A stretch of DNA of 64,000 nucleotides, taken from the NCBI RefSeq assembly GCF_016908525.1, contig NZ_JAFBEB010000001.1:612072-676071 (forward strand), given 5' to 3'. Shown in pieces: positions 9,553-18,340 of the stretch. The notes under the pieces are model-generated. The model was not told the DNA's origin, did no database searches, and was given only the letters and a program-made list of their open reading frames with translations. Each line of letters opens with the position of its first letter. The first letter of the stretch is position 1. The translations under genes were made by a program, and so were the position numbers. The stretch is from Brevibacillus fulvus. Lineage in GTDB: Bacteria > Bacillota > Bacilli > Brevibacillales > Brevibacillaceae.

Positions 9553-9584
9553 AAAAACGGAGGCGTTTGCTTCGCTACGCCCCC
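9553..9584 (-). terminator. Intrinsic terminator of the TPR-glycosyltransferase operon
   Basis: GGGGGCGT and ACGCCTCC arms with a 10-nt loop are followed on the minus strand by GTTTTTCC, about 90 bp past the stop at 9675. Confidence 0.7.
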
Positions 9585-9674
9585 TTGGTGCTTTCCTTTT
9601 AATGGCTTCCTGTACCTGTTTTCAGCGATGTTAGCAGAATTTATATACGTAAAAAAACAGGCAACCTGATGTGT

Positions 9675-10790
9675 TCATTTTTGTTCTATGCTTGTTTTGC
9701 CCAGCGATCGGATTTTCGCCTGGGTGATCGCCAAATTGTTTTGAATCCGTTGATCTTGCGGAGCCATCTCGGCAGCGATTTTGGCGTAATGCTCCGCTTT
9801 TTCATACATACCCAGATAATAACAAGCCATCGCTCCAAGATCATAGACGCTCGCATTCCAACAATACGGTTCATTGATATAGGTGATTGGTCGTTGGGTA
9901 ATTTTCAATGCTTCCTCGATCATGTGATAGGCGGTTGTCCAGTCTTTTTCCATGTAAGCTAGAACTGCCATATCGACAAATGGTTCGCGAAGATGCGGCG
10001 CTTCTGCGATCGCCCGATAATACCAATTGCGCGCTTCTGCAAAATCGCCCTTTTCCCGGTAGGAACGGGCGATATACCGCATGGAGGCGCAGCGCTCGTC
10101 TTTCCACAAGGCGGTCGGCAGTTCCAAATGCCGCTTCAAGGTTTCAATGCATTTGTCCCACATCCGGTAGTACATGTATTCGCGCCCCAAGTAATGCACA
10201 TTCCGGTCGTAATCGGGAGCTTCCTTGACCGAGAGCTCCAACAAGGGCAAATATTGACTTCGCGGTTTTCCCTGATCCGGAAAATGATTGATGTACAGGC
10301 TTAAATCTTCCACGTAATGTTCCGGATCATCACCATAATATTGCAAAATTTCATGGACCGGATGAACCCAGCGAAACCCATGGCGACGATGAATTTTCTC
10401 TGCCCGGTATGACTTTCCCCGCGTGCCGTCGGGGTTAAATAACCACGTAAACATGTAGCGCATCCGAGTCGCTTCTGGCGTCCATGTCCGTTCAATTTTT
10501 TCGCGCCATCCCGGTTCGCATACTTCGTCCAGATCCATGCAGATGCAAATATCGATGTCTTTGGGAACAAAACTGAGCGCGGCATTGCGGGCCAGATCAA
10601 ATCGCCAAGGATCGACTTTAATAGTTTGCACAATGGCGCCTCTTTCCCGCAAAGCGGCAGCGGTATCGTCGCTGGAACCGGTGTCCGCAACGACGACGAC
10701 GTCGGCATCCTGGATCGAATCCATCCAACGGTCTACAAACTGTTGCTCATTCTTGCAAATGGCATAAACAGCAATTTTCAAGTTGTTCAT
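9675..10790 (-). CDS. Family 2 glycosyltransferase with C-terminal TPR repeats
   Basis: A 371-residue protein. Residues 1-110 form a GT2 fold: IAVYAICKNEQQFVDRW, the nucleotide-binding DTGSSDDT, and the metal-binding MDLDE in CICMDLDEVCEPGW. A conserved HPVHEIL block follows at about 140. Residues about 190-360 are TPR-like helical pairs (YYRAIAEAPHLREPF, YYLGMYEKAEHYAK). It overlaps the upstream gene by 4 bp (ATGA), so the two are translationally coupled. It has no membrane segment. It probably transfers sugars to a surface or spore-coat protein or glycan, but the acceptor is unknown. Confidence 0.85.
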   Translation of the reverse strand: MNNLKIAVYAICKNEQQFVDRWMDSIQDADVVVVADTGSSDDTAAALRERGAIVQTIKVDPWRFDLARNAALSFVPKDIDICICMDLDEVCEPGWREKIERTWTPEATRMRYMFTWLFNPDGTRGKSYRAEKIHRRHGFRWVHPVHEILQYYGDDPEHYVEDLSLYINHFPDQGKPRSQYLPLLELSVKEAPDYDRNVHYLGREYMYYRMWDKCIETLKRHLELPTALWKDERCASMRYIARSYREKGDFAEARNWYYRAIAEAPHLREPFVDMAVLAYMEKDWTTAYHMIEEALKITQRPITYINEPYCWNASVYDLGAMACYYLGMYEKAEHYAKIAAEMAPQDQRIQNNLAITQAKIRSLGKTSIEQK

Positions 10791-12337
10791 AGCGTAAACC
10801 CTTCTTTTTTCACGTTTTCGCTAATCTGCTGTTTCCACTGCGCAAACTTGTCTCCCCACGCTTCCGGATTGTAAAAGGCATCCATTTTGACCGCGGTATG
10901 CTGCTCCGCTTCCAGAATCGCGGAAAAAGCTTCGCGAAACCGGCCAAGCTGAAAAAGATAGGTCGCCTTTTCAAAGATCCATTCCCGTCGCGCGGGCAGA
11001 TGAAGAATGGCCAGATTCAAGTAAGCCAAGGCTTGATCCGTTTGCTGGAGCTCCCGGCAAATCTCATATTTCAACCGGTAAATAGCGGCAGGATTCATTT
11101 CAGGCAGACTGGCTGCCTTGTCGATGGCCGTTTGCGCTTCTGTCCATTTTCGTTGCCGCGCATAGACCTGGGCTAGATGATACCAGGTTTTCCAATTGTT
11201 CGGGCGTTCTTTGACCGACCATTCCAACAGTTTTTCGTAGTTTTCCGGAGTCGTGTCACGGTATGGTTGGCGGAAAATCGTCAGTTGATTCAGTTCCTTG
11301 ATAATCGCCAAATCCTGATATTCAAGCACCTCATGAACCGGGAGCTTCCACAAATGTCCTTTGCGCAGATGGATTTGCTGTGCCCACCCTTCCAGTTCCG
11401 TTGCATCAGGCTGAATGATTTTTAGTCGATGGGCAAATCCGGTGATCCCGCTTTCCCACGCCGCATTTATTTGCTCTTTCCAGCCCGGTTCCATATATTC
11501 GTCCAGTTGCAGGCAAATGCATAAATCCATCGCCGGACTTACCAACGATAAGGCAATGTTTTTGGCATCGTCAAACCGCCAGGGAGACAGGCAAAGCTCG
11601 TAACGTTGAAGATGAACCGCGGGATGTTCGCGAGCGAACTCGTCGATCAGCGCTGTCGTTTGATCAGTAGCCCCGATATCGCAGAGGACGATTTGATCGG
11701 CTTCTTTGACGGATTGCAAAAATCGCCGAACGCCCTGCTGATCATTTTGATACAAGGCATACACAGCGGTAAGCGGCTGGTTCGCTTTGCTTAGTGTCGC
11801 TTTGGACTGAAACTGCGGATTGTAGCCAACATAGACGCCCATGATCCCTTCCCGATGAGTCAAGCCGAGGTGAGGAAAGGTCGCCATTACTTCTTCGTGT
11901 GTCCAATCATCTTTAACATGAATTTCGTAGGGATTGCCCAAATAAGCCTCTTGCGGATAATGTACGATAGGGATGCTGATGACAACAAATTCGCTGGCCG
12001 TCAGCAATTTTTCATAGACCTGCAAAGCTTCTTCCTTTGTCATATGTTCCAGAACATCGCCGCAAAACGTGATTCCGTACCGTTTGGCTGGTTCAAATGT
12101 CCGGACATCCTCGCTGAGTACGAGATCATACTTTTGCTGCAACTTGTACATCTCATGATACGGCTGCCAAATTTCGATTGCGGTAAAATGCGTCCCTGGC
12201 AATTTGGAACGCAACAGCTCAGAATAAGTGCCGGCACCCGCCCCAACATCCAAGATCGAGTTTTCTTTGCAGTGATGGATCAGTCGCGTTACCAGACGTT
12301 CGATCCAAGCCTTACCTTGTGTTGAACTAAATGGCAT
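10787..12337 (-). CDS. Methyltransferase-GT2-TPR fusion protein
   Basis: About 516 residues from ATG 12335-12337, which has AAAGGAGG in front; a longer in-frame extension lacks one. Residues 1-185 are a class I SAM methyltransferase with ILDVGAGAG at 28-36 and CGDVLEHM near 92-99. Residues about 190-285 resemble the GT2 domain of the downstream neighbour (AVYALYQNDQQG, PWRFDDAKNIALS). The rest is TPR-like. The metal-binding motif here reads LQLDE (276-280), where the neighbour has MDLDE, and the DTGSSD motif reads DIGATD. The GT2 part may therefore be weak or inactive. It likely modifies the same glycan as its neighbour. Confidence 0.8.
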   Translation of the reverse strand: MPFSSTQGKAWIERLVTRLIHHCKENSILDVGAGAGTYSELLRSKLPGTHFTAIEIWQPYHEMYKLQQKYDLVLSEDVRTFEPAKRYGITFCGDVLEHMTKEEALQVYEKLLTASEFVVISIPIVHYPQEAYLGNPYEIHVKDDWTHEEVMATFPHLGLTHREGIMGVYVGYNPQFQSKATLSKANQPLTAVYALYQNDQQGVRRFLQSVKEADQIVLCDIGATDQTTALIDEFAREHPAVHLQRYELCLSPWRFDDAKNIALSLVSPAMDLCICLQLDEYMEPGWKEQINAAWESGITGFAHRLKIIQPDATELEGWAQQIHLRKGHLWKLPVHEVLEYQDLAIIKELNQLTIFRQPYRDTTPENYEKLLEWSVKERPNNWKTWYHLAQVYARQRKWTEAQTAIDKAASLPEMNPAAIYRLKYEICRELQQTDQALAYLNLAILHLPARREWIFEKATYLFQLGRFREAFSAILEAEQHTAVKMDAFYNPEAWGDKFAQWKQQISENVKKEGFTL

Positions 12338-12609
12338 AGTGCCTCCTTTCCCTCCCCAAGCGCATGACCGATCATACGGCCCAGCATGATTGTCCGATCT
12401 CGTTACAAGAATATTCGCAGACAGCCAAGTCGTGCTTGTCACGTATCGAAATGGGTCAGATGACTTGCTAATAGACGCCAGCAAAAAGGCAAACGCCAGC
12501 CGACCGTCTCGCCGGTGCGAAAATAGACGAATTGCTCCCGCTAGATGCCTATTCCCCCAACGTGGATAAACATATACATATGGTACAGTACATCACTAGG
12601 AGTGATTCG

Positions 12610-13035
12610 ATGAGACGCAAGAAGAGAGAGACAAAAGAACGTCTTGTCTCATGGGGTTCTTCCAGTTACGGAGACAATGCGTGCGCTCCATCGCTGAATC
12701 CGTACGGGGAGATTCCTCCAGGGGTTGGTCCATTTATGCAGCAAGGTTTTCCTGCTCCTTTTCCCACTGCTCCTGCCAGCCCCGTAGAACGACGCTACTG
12801 TCCGCCGCGCACACCAGCTGCGGTTCGCCCGTATGCAGGGGCAGGCGCTCCCTTTCCCGCTGTTCCGCCCTATCCGTACGGAGGACCTCCGTTTGTTCCG
12901 CTCCCTTATGTTCGTCCCTACGCAGCCGCGGCCGGCCCAATCTGCTACGATGCATGCTGTGCAAATTGTTACCGCTGCGCCGCCTATGGCAGCAGAAGAG
13001 CATGCCAGTATTGCCGCCGACGTTGTCCCTCTTAA
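12610..13035 (+). CDS. Proline/tyrosine-rich protein with Cys-rich tail, spore-coat-like
   Basis: About 141 residues from ATG 12610 behind TAGGAGTG; a longer in-frame extension lacks a ribosome binding site. The N-terminus is basic (MRRKKRETKERL). The middle is rich in Pro, Tyr, Gly and Phe (PYPYGGPPFVPLPYVRPY). The C-terminus clusters cysteines with Arg/Tyr (CYDACCANCYRCA, then CQYCRRRC). This composition is typical of cross-linked spore coat proteins. CATATGGTA at 12577-12585 resembles a SigK -10 element, with an AC about 15 bases upstream, but the leader would be short. No enzyme domain is visible. Confidence 0.6.
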   Translation: MRRKKRETKERLVSWGSSSYGDNACAPSLNPYGEIPPGVGPFMQQGFPAPFPTAPASPVERRYCPPRTPAAVRPYAGAGAPFPAVPPYPYGGPPFVPLPYVRPYAAAAGPICYDACCANCYRCAAYGSRRACQYCRRRCPS

Positions 13036-13042
13036 ACTCCCG

Positions 13043-13075
13043 AAAAAGCTCGAACATGACGTTTCGAGCTTTTTT
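13043..13075 (+). terminator. Intrinsic terminator after the coat-like gene
   Basis: AAAGCTCGAA pairs with TTCGAGCTTT around a short loop, followed by a T run, 10 bp after the stop codon. Confidence 0.85.
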
Positions 13076-13190
13076 CATTGGCTCTGTTCGTCTCGCGACA
13101 GATTCCGCTTTGATTGTTCGTACATGAATCCGATGACCGGGAGAGATACTAGCAGGAGAGCTACCATAAAGAGGGAAATGAGGGATCATT

Positions 13191-13832
13191 GTGTTGAAAT
13201 CACTCTTGCTGGCCTGCCTCATTTGGACAGTAAGTATTGAAACGGGACAAACCGTGACGGAACTGGCCAATCTGAAACTGGACATGAGCCGCTCTCAAAC
13301 CGAACAAGCCTTGGTCAATCGCGCAGCCTTGATTTTGATGGTGAATTGTGACGGCAGCTATCAGTCTTATCCGACCAACCGCACAATCCCCAATGGAAGA
13401 TTGGTTCACTATGTGCAGAATTTGAAGGTCGAGAAGCAAGTGAAAGGAGAAGTCGGCCGTGACATTCGTCTCGTCACGACAGGGGTTGAACCGCTTCCCG
13501 ATCCTTCTCATTCCTCCAACATCACCTATCCGGGGGCGCTAGCCGAGGGCAAGTATGCCCTGTTCTTGCAGCCGGTAAAAGGAACCAATTTTTATTCTTT
13601 GGTCGGCGGTTGGCAAGGCGTCTATCCAATCATGGATGGAAAAACGATCGCCTTGAAAGGACACGGCTTCTCCCGGTTCGATAACCTTTCGCCGGAACAA
13701 TTTGAGCGAACGGTGAAAAACTTGCTCCACCCCAGAAACCGTACGACCTTTTTGCAACAGCGGCAGTCGCTCTCCCCGCGCGAGACGACTATACAGTGGA
13801 CACGAGCAAATACGGCGGTTGTTCTTCGGTGA
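13191..13832 (+). CDS. Hypothetical protein with short hydrophobic N-terminus
   Basis: About 213 residues starting at GTG 13191 or TTG 13194, behind GAGGG. The first residues (LKSLLLACLIWTVSI) are hydrophobic and contain LLAC, which resembles a lipobox, but the segment is very short, so export is uncertain. The middle carries KYALFLQP and SLVGGWQGVYPIMDGK, which suggest a beta-rich fold. I do not recognise a named family. The 3' end overlaps the convergent gene by 44 bp. Confidence 0.6.
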   Translation: MLKSLLLACLIWTVSIETGQTVTELANLKLDMSRSQTEQALVNRAALILMVNCDGSYQSYPTNRTIPNGRLVHYVQNLKVEKQVKGEVGRDIRLVTTGVEPLPDPSHSSNITYPGALAEGKYALFLQPVKGTNFYSLVGGWQGVYPIMDGKTIALKGHGFSRFDNLSPEQFERTVKNLLHPRNRTTFLQQRQSLSPRETTIQWTRANTAVVLR

Positions 13833-14208
13833 AACAACAAGGTTCCAACGAAAGCAATTGAATGTAGACGCCATGGTTTTGCAAACTGTCATGGCGCCAT
13901 TTTTCCTGCAAGTGTTGCAAATGGACCGTTATCTCCGGTTCACCGGCCGGACTAACCAACTGGTTGATCAAAAGCGGATGCTGGGGTTGATAACCCCCAG
14001 CCATCAAAGATTCGTCCCAACCGGTCGTGATCTCCTGAACGAGAATCGCCAGATCCGTTTGATGAGCGGGCAACGGTATTTGCAAATTCATGGATGTAAC
14101 GATCATATCGGAAGGAATCGAGGCGATATTAAAAGAGACATATGCTTCTTTGCCCTGCACAAAGAAGCGATTGGGCAGAAAAAACATACATTTTTCAAAG
14201 GAAACCAC
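13789..14208 (-). CDS. DNRLRE-like beta-sandwich protein
   Basis: A 139-residue protein from GTG 14206-14208 with GGGGGGAG upstream. It resembles the DNRLRE/disaggregatase-related fold: a strand with FNIASIPSDMIVTSMNLQI, a GWDES turn and a C-terminal NHGVYIQLL strand. Such domains are carbohydrate- or surface-associated modules, but here it stands alone without a signal peptide. It is the last gene of the surface-glycan operon, 12 bp after the GT4 gene. A role on the glycosylated surface is inferred from that position. Confidence 0.55.
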   Translation of the reverse strand: MVSFEKCMFFLPNRFFVQGKEAYVSFNIASIPSDMIVTSMNLQIPLPAHQTDLAILVQEITTGWDESLMAGGYQPQHPLLINQLVSPAGEPEITVHLQHLQEKWRHDSLQNHGVYIQLLSLEPCCFTEEQPPYLLVSTV

Positions 14209-14220
14209 TGTGCTCCCCCC

Positions 14221-15210
14221 TTAGTGCGGCAAATTTTCATAAATGGCTAACAGCTGTTCCACCACGACGTCACTGGCATGATACTTTTCGACATACTGCC
14301 TTCCCTGGATTCCCAACTGTTGGCGCAATTCGGGTTGCTCCAGCAACTTTTTTAATTGTTCATAAAGAGTATCCGGATTTGCGTTGACAATCGGCAGGTC
14401 TGGCGGAAACTTCGCTGCCAAATCATCGCGTATATAAGCGACGACCGGCTTGCCCAGAGCCATCGCTTCTACGCTGAGCAACCCGTGCGAACCGCAGCGA
14501 ATCTGGTCGATAATAATATCGGCCTGAGCGTACAGACGCAGCGCTTCTTCATTGCTCATCTGTTCAATCCGCCGATAGCGGAATGGATACTGTTTCTTCA
14601 ACTCAACCAATGTCTGTTCGATACTGGCCGTTCCTTTAAACTCCGGATTGGTCGGTGCGTGCAGAATCAGTGGAGTCGTCTGTTCCAAAGCCGGATAGAC
14701 AGGCTGGAAACGAGCAAGTTCTACGGCGATCGGCACAACATGGACTTTTTCATAATAAGGTTCCACGTAAGGCAACACTTCATAGTCCTGCACGATTGCT
14801 TCTTTAATATATTTGCTGATTTCGCTTAATCGCTGATGAATTTCTTCGTTCGGCGGCGAGTCGCCGGTGAATACATACGGATTTCGCTCCCGGGCCTTGT
14901 CATGGAAGCGCACGTCATTTCCCCAATGATGCATCACCATTTTCTTTCCTTTTCCCGCCAGAATCGGCAAGTCGGCAAAATTGTCGAGGATGGTGCTGCC
15001 GTAGTGAAAATGATAGACATCGAAGAAATTGAGCAGTGGTTTATATATATTTTGAATTTCAAACCAGTCTGTATTGATCAAATGATCTTTATAGCCCAAG
15101 TAACTATGAAACGTATTGTAGCCGACAGACAAATGTCCTTTGCGCTTGAGCGCTCCGCTGAGAATGCCCATTTGCCCTGCGATCTCAATGATGCCGTGAA
15201 AGATCTTCAC
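14221..15210 (-). CDS. Family 4-type glycosyltransferase
   Basis: About 329 residues. GTG 15208-15210 overlaps the upstream stop (GTGA) and follows GGAGG, so it is preferred to an earlier in-frame start inside the upstream gene. The N-terminal half has HFHYGSTILDNF and MHHWGNDVRFHD. The C-terminal nucleotide-sugar half has a GSHGLLSVEAMALGKPVVAY block, the GT-B donor-site signature, near residues 235-255. This is a GT4-like, GT-B-fold enzyme. It probably adds a sugar to the glycan built by this operon. Confidence 0.85.
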   Translation of the reverse strand: MKIFHGIIEIAGQMGILSGALKRKGHLSVGYNTFHSYLGYKDHLINTDWFEIQNIYKPLLNFFDVYHFHYGSTILDNFADLPILAGKGKKMVMHHWGNDVRFHDKARERNPYVFTGDSPPNEEIHQRLSEISKYIKEAIVQDYEVLPYVEPYYEKVHVVPIAVELARFQPVYPALEQTTPLILHAPTNPEFKGTASIEQTLVELKKQYPFRYRRIEQMSNEEALRLYAQADIIIDQIRCGSHGLLSVEAMALGKPVVAYIRDDLAAKFPPDLPIVNANPDTLYEQLKKLLEQPELRQQLGIQGRQYVEKYHASDVVVEQLLAIYENLPH

Positions 15211-16160
15211 CCCTGCTTCCCTCCTTCCCGCAGCCATTGATAGGTTTTTCGCAGCCCATCTTCCAGGGAAATCCGGACCCGCCAGTTCGTTTCGTTTTGC
15301 AATTTGCTGCTGTCCAACACTCGGCGGCTGATGCGATCAACCGTCCGTTTTGGTTGATAGAGTATCGCTCGCTGCTCGTTTTGCGTAATCCGTAGCACAG
15401 CTTTTGCCAATTGATTGACGCTGGTTTCCACACCGGTCCCCACGTTGTAGACTTCGCCGGTTGTCCTGCTCTCTCCGCTTACCGTCAACAATGCATCGAT
15501 CGCATCGTCGATATAGGTGAAATCTCGTGTTTGCTGTCCGTCTCCATAAATGATCAGCGGTTGATCTTGCCAGATGGCTTCAAAAAATTTGGCGACCACG
15601 CCGCAGTAAGGGTTGGATGACAATTGACCAGGTCCATACACGTTGGATAAACGCAGCGTCGTTACGGGGAGTTGATACATGTGATAATACACCTGGCAAT
15701 AATGTTCCATCGAAAATTTGCTGGCGGCATACGGCATTGTCGTTTGATGCCATGTTTCCGGTGTCGGGAGCAGCGGTGCATTGCCGTATACCGAAGCCGT
15801 TGAGGTGTAGATCATTTTTTTCAGCTTGCCCCCGCATGTTCGCGCTTTTTCCAAGAGCAGCAGACCTCCGGCCAAATTCACCTGAAAGTCAGCAAAGAGG
15901 TCGGTCGCCGACAAGACCAGATTGCGGCAAGCCAAATGAAAAATCCATTCGACTTGCGGCAAAATTTCTTCCAACAGCGCTTCATTCAACAGCGAATCGT
16001 GGTAAAACACAATGTTGTCCGCTTGCGGGATCGCCTCCGCCTGGCCCGTGCTCAAGTCGTCAATCACATAAATTTTCCCGGCGATCGGTTGCAGCCGCTT
16101 GACCAGTTGCGAGCCGACGAAGCCGGCCCCGCCCGTAACCAAAACATTCCCGTAATTCAT
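15207..16160 (-). CDS. NAD-dependent sugar epimerase/dehydratase (SDR)
   Basis: About 317 residues from ATG 16158-16160 behind AAAGGGTG; upstream in-frame codons overlap the previous gene and lack a ribosome site. The N-terminal VLVTGGAGFVGSQL is the NAD-binding loop. The catalytic motif is YAASK (MPYAASKFSMEHY), preceded by a Ser/Thr strand (YTSTASVYG). The end of the domain has YNVGTG. This is an extended short-chain dehydrogenase of the UDP-glucose 4-epimerase / GDP-mannose dehydratase group. It supplies a nucleotide sugar to the glycosyltransferases of the operon; the exact sugar is unknown. Confidence 0.88.
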   Translation of the reverse strand: MNYGNVLVTGGAGFVGSQLVKRLQPIAGKIYVIDDLSTGQAEAIPQADNIVFYHDSLLNEALLEEILPQVEWIFHLACRNLVLSATDLFADFQVNLAGGLLLLEKARTCGGKLKKMIYTSTASVYGNAPLLPTPETWHQTTMPYAASKFSMEHYCQVYYHMYQLPVTTLRLSNVYGPGQLSSNPYCGVVAKFFEAIWQDQPLIIYGDGQQTRDFTYIDDAIDALLTVSGESRTTGEVYNVGTGVETSVNQLAKAVLRITQNEQRAILYQPKRTVDRISRRVLDSSKLQNETNWRVRISLEDGLRKTYQWLREGGKQG

Positions 16161-16179
16161 GCTGAAACACCCTTTATCG

Positions 16180-17304
16180 TCATCTTTGTTCCCCCGATGG
16201 GGCAGTATCCGCAAACTGAAGCATGGCCTCGATTACCTGATCTTGCTCCGTCTCTTGCAGAAACGGGCTGAGTGGGATCGCGATGAGCGAAGTCGCTGCC
16301 TTTTCGGCATGCGGCATATTCCCCGCTCGATAGCCAAGCGTTTGGTACACTTTTTGCAGATGCAGCGGCAGCGGATAATAAACCCCTGATTGAATTCCCC
16401 TTTTCTCCAGGAAAGAGCGCAGCCGATCTCGCTCCGCGGTCTCCAGGCAAAACAGATGGTATATGTGGGTACGGTCGGCCGCTTCCGGCTGGATGCGAAA
16501 CAGCGGCTGATGTTGCAGCCTTTCCCGGTAACGCGCGGCCAACTGTCGGCGCCGTTCGTTCCACTGCTCCAGCCGCTCCAGCGCAATCAGCAAGATGGCT
16601 GCATGCAGTTCATCCAATCTGCTGTTGTAGCCCATCCGCTCATGATAATATTTTTGGCGGCTGCCATGTTGGCGCAATTGTCGCAGGTTAGCGGCCAGTT
16701 GATCATCAAAGGTCGTGATTAACCCGCCATCGCCAATCGTACCGAGATTTTTGGTGGGAAAGAAAGAGAAGCAGGCGGCGTCTCCCAAAGCGCCGACAGA
16801 CTTTCCTTGATAGGTGGCACCGAACGCCTGGCAAGCATCTTCAATCACCCGCAAATGATAGCGGCGGGCAATCTCCTTGATCTCCGCCATGTCAGCCGGC
16901 TGGCCAAACAGATGGACCGGAATAATCGCTTTCGTAGCCGAGGTAATCTTCGTTTCGATCTGGCGGTAATCGAGATTGTACGAATGCGGATCGATATCGA
17001 CGAAAACGGGCCTCGCGCCTACACGTGAAATGGCTTCCGCCGTCGCAAAAAAGGTGAACGGCGTGGTAATCACCTCATCACCCTGGCCGATTCCGTACGC
17101 TTCCAAGGTTAGTGTAAGCGCATCGGTCCCGTTTGCGACCCCAATTGCATGGGGGACGTGCAATTTTTCGGCAATTTTTTGCTCCAGTTCGCTTACCTTT
17201 TCACCCAAAATATAGTGACCACTGTCGATCAAGCTGGCAATTGCCTGAAGAATCTCCGTCTGGATGGATTGAAACTGGCGAGTCAAATCTACCAATGGAA
17301 TCAT
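16180..17304 (-). CDS. DegT/DnrJ/EryC1/StrS sugar aminotransferase
   Basis: A 374-residue PLP enzyme. The pyridoxal-phosphate lysine is K185 in FFPTKNLG, the cofactor aspartate lies in VIEDACQAFGA (about 153-163), and the glycine-rich GVANGTDAL is at 55-63. The family converts keto-sugar nucleotides to amino-sugar nucleotides using glutamate. Its ATG lies directly after the stop of the CgeB-like gene (TAA ATG), with GGAGGGG inside the end of that gene. Together with the dehydrogenase and epimerase it implies an amino-sugar in the surface glycan. Confidence 0.92.
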   Translation of the reverse strand: MIPLVDLTRQFQSIQTEILQAIASLIDSGHYILGEKVSELEQKIAEKLHVPHAIGVANGTDALTLTLEAYGIGQGDEVITTPFTFFATAEAISRVGARPVFVDIDPHSYNLDYRQIETKITSATKAIIPVHLFGQPADMAEIKEIARRYHLRVIEDACQAFGATYQGKSVGALGDAACFSFFPTKNLGTIGDGGLITTFDDQLAANLRQLRQHGSRQKYYHERMGYNSRLDELHAAILLIALERLEQWNERRRQLAARYRERLQHQPLFRIQPEAADRTHIYHLFCLETAERDRLRSFLEKRGIQSGVYYPLPLHLQKVYQTLGYRAGNMPHAEKAATSLIAIPLSPFLQETEQDQVIEAMLQFADTAPSGEQR

Positions 17305-18303
17305 TTACACCCCTCCTTTTCGGGCGGCGATCATTTGTTCAAGCTGTTCCCAGACTTCGTTTAGTCTCGCTTCATACGTATGGTTGCTTACTACCGCTTT
17401 CCGAGCGTTTTGTCCTATTTGATGACGTTCTGACGGTCGATCCAGGTAATAGTCGACCAGTTCTCTTGTTTGCGCCGGACTTTCCGTCAAAACCAGTTCC
17501 ACCCCGTCTTGAAACAACCGGGAAAGCTCAGCGGTTTTGCTGGCAATCATAAACGCTCCGGTCCCCATGATTTCGAATGTTCGTTGCGACAATTGGTCGA
17601 GAGCATTTTGAACCCCCAGCACAATTTTCGATTGATGATAGATGAAGTAATTATGTTTATACGGCAAATACCCGTGCAGAATGGTTGGCGGAAGCTGCAC
17701 GCCAAACTCTTCTCGAATCAGTTGCCGATCCTGCTCCCAGCCATAGCCCCAAATGTGCAAATCCCGATGACCTTCGACAAGCGGAAACAGCAAATGCCGC
17801 AAACTTTCATACCGAAACGTTCGTTGATGCAGATGTGTAGTGCCAATCAGAGTAATGTCAAATAATTCATTGGGCTGTGCCGGCTTGGCCGGGAACATCC
17901 GCGGATTAAAGGCAAAATTGAAGAATTGGGCCGGAATTCCCAGCGCTTTGTATTCGTCCACGCAGAGCGGGTGGACTGTCCAAACCAGATCGGGCTGAAT
18001 GCGTCGGATGAACGGAACGGACCATTGTTCGAAAAAAAGGCGGTCTTCGGTAGCCCAGTATATATGAAAAAGATTGTACTTCCGGCACAGTTCGGCAAGT
18101 TCCCCTTCCTTCAATCCATACAAAGGCAGATCGCAACCTACCGTTAACAAAATATCGGGTTTGAAGTAGGCAATGCCCGCCTCAATCTCCCGCATATTCC
18201 AGGAAGTCTGGTAAAATACCTGATTTCCCCGTTGACTAAGCGCGTCCCCCAAACTGTTTAAATAGATGGAGCGATGGTCCAGAAAAAATATGCGGTACAT
18301 CAT
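17305..18303 (-). CDS. CgeB-like spore glycosyltransferase
   Basis: About 332 residues starting at ATG 18301-18303 behind GGGAGGG. Residues 1-110 form the N-terminal GT-B half (DHRSIYLNSLGDALSQRG, FHIYWATEDRLF). The C-terminal half has HGYLPYKHNYFIYHQSKI, then QRTFEIMGTGAFMIA and a typical alpha-helical end. This matches the CgeB/DUF3880 family, which in Bacillus subtilis is linked to spore maturation and outer-surface glycosylation. A second, longer paralogue is at 46459. It is co-transcribed with the sugar-nucleotide genes. Confidence 0.8.
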   Translation of the reverse strand: MMYRIFFLDHRSIYLNSLGDALSQRGNQVFYQTSWNMREIEAGIAYFKPDILLTVGCDLPLYGLKEGELAELCRKYNLFHIYWATEDRLFFEQWSVPFIRRIQPDLVWTVHPLCVDEYKALGIPAQFFNFAFNPRMFPAKPAQPNELFDITLIGTTHLHQRTFRYESLRHLLFPLVEGHRDLHIWGYGWEQDRQLIREEFGVQLPPTILHGYLPYKHNYFIYHQSKIVLGVQNALDQLSQRTFEIMGTGAFMIASKTAELSRLFQDGVELVLTESPAQTRELVDYYLDRPSERHQIGQNARKAVVSNHTYEARLNEVWEQLEQMIAARKGGV

Positions 18304-18340
18304 CCTCTTTCCCTCCCTTGACAGGTCGGTACTCGCATGG

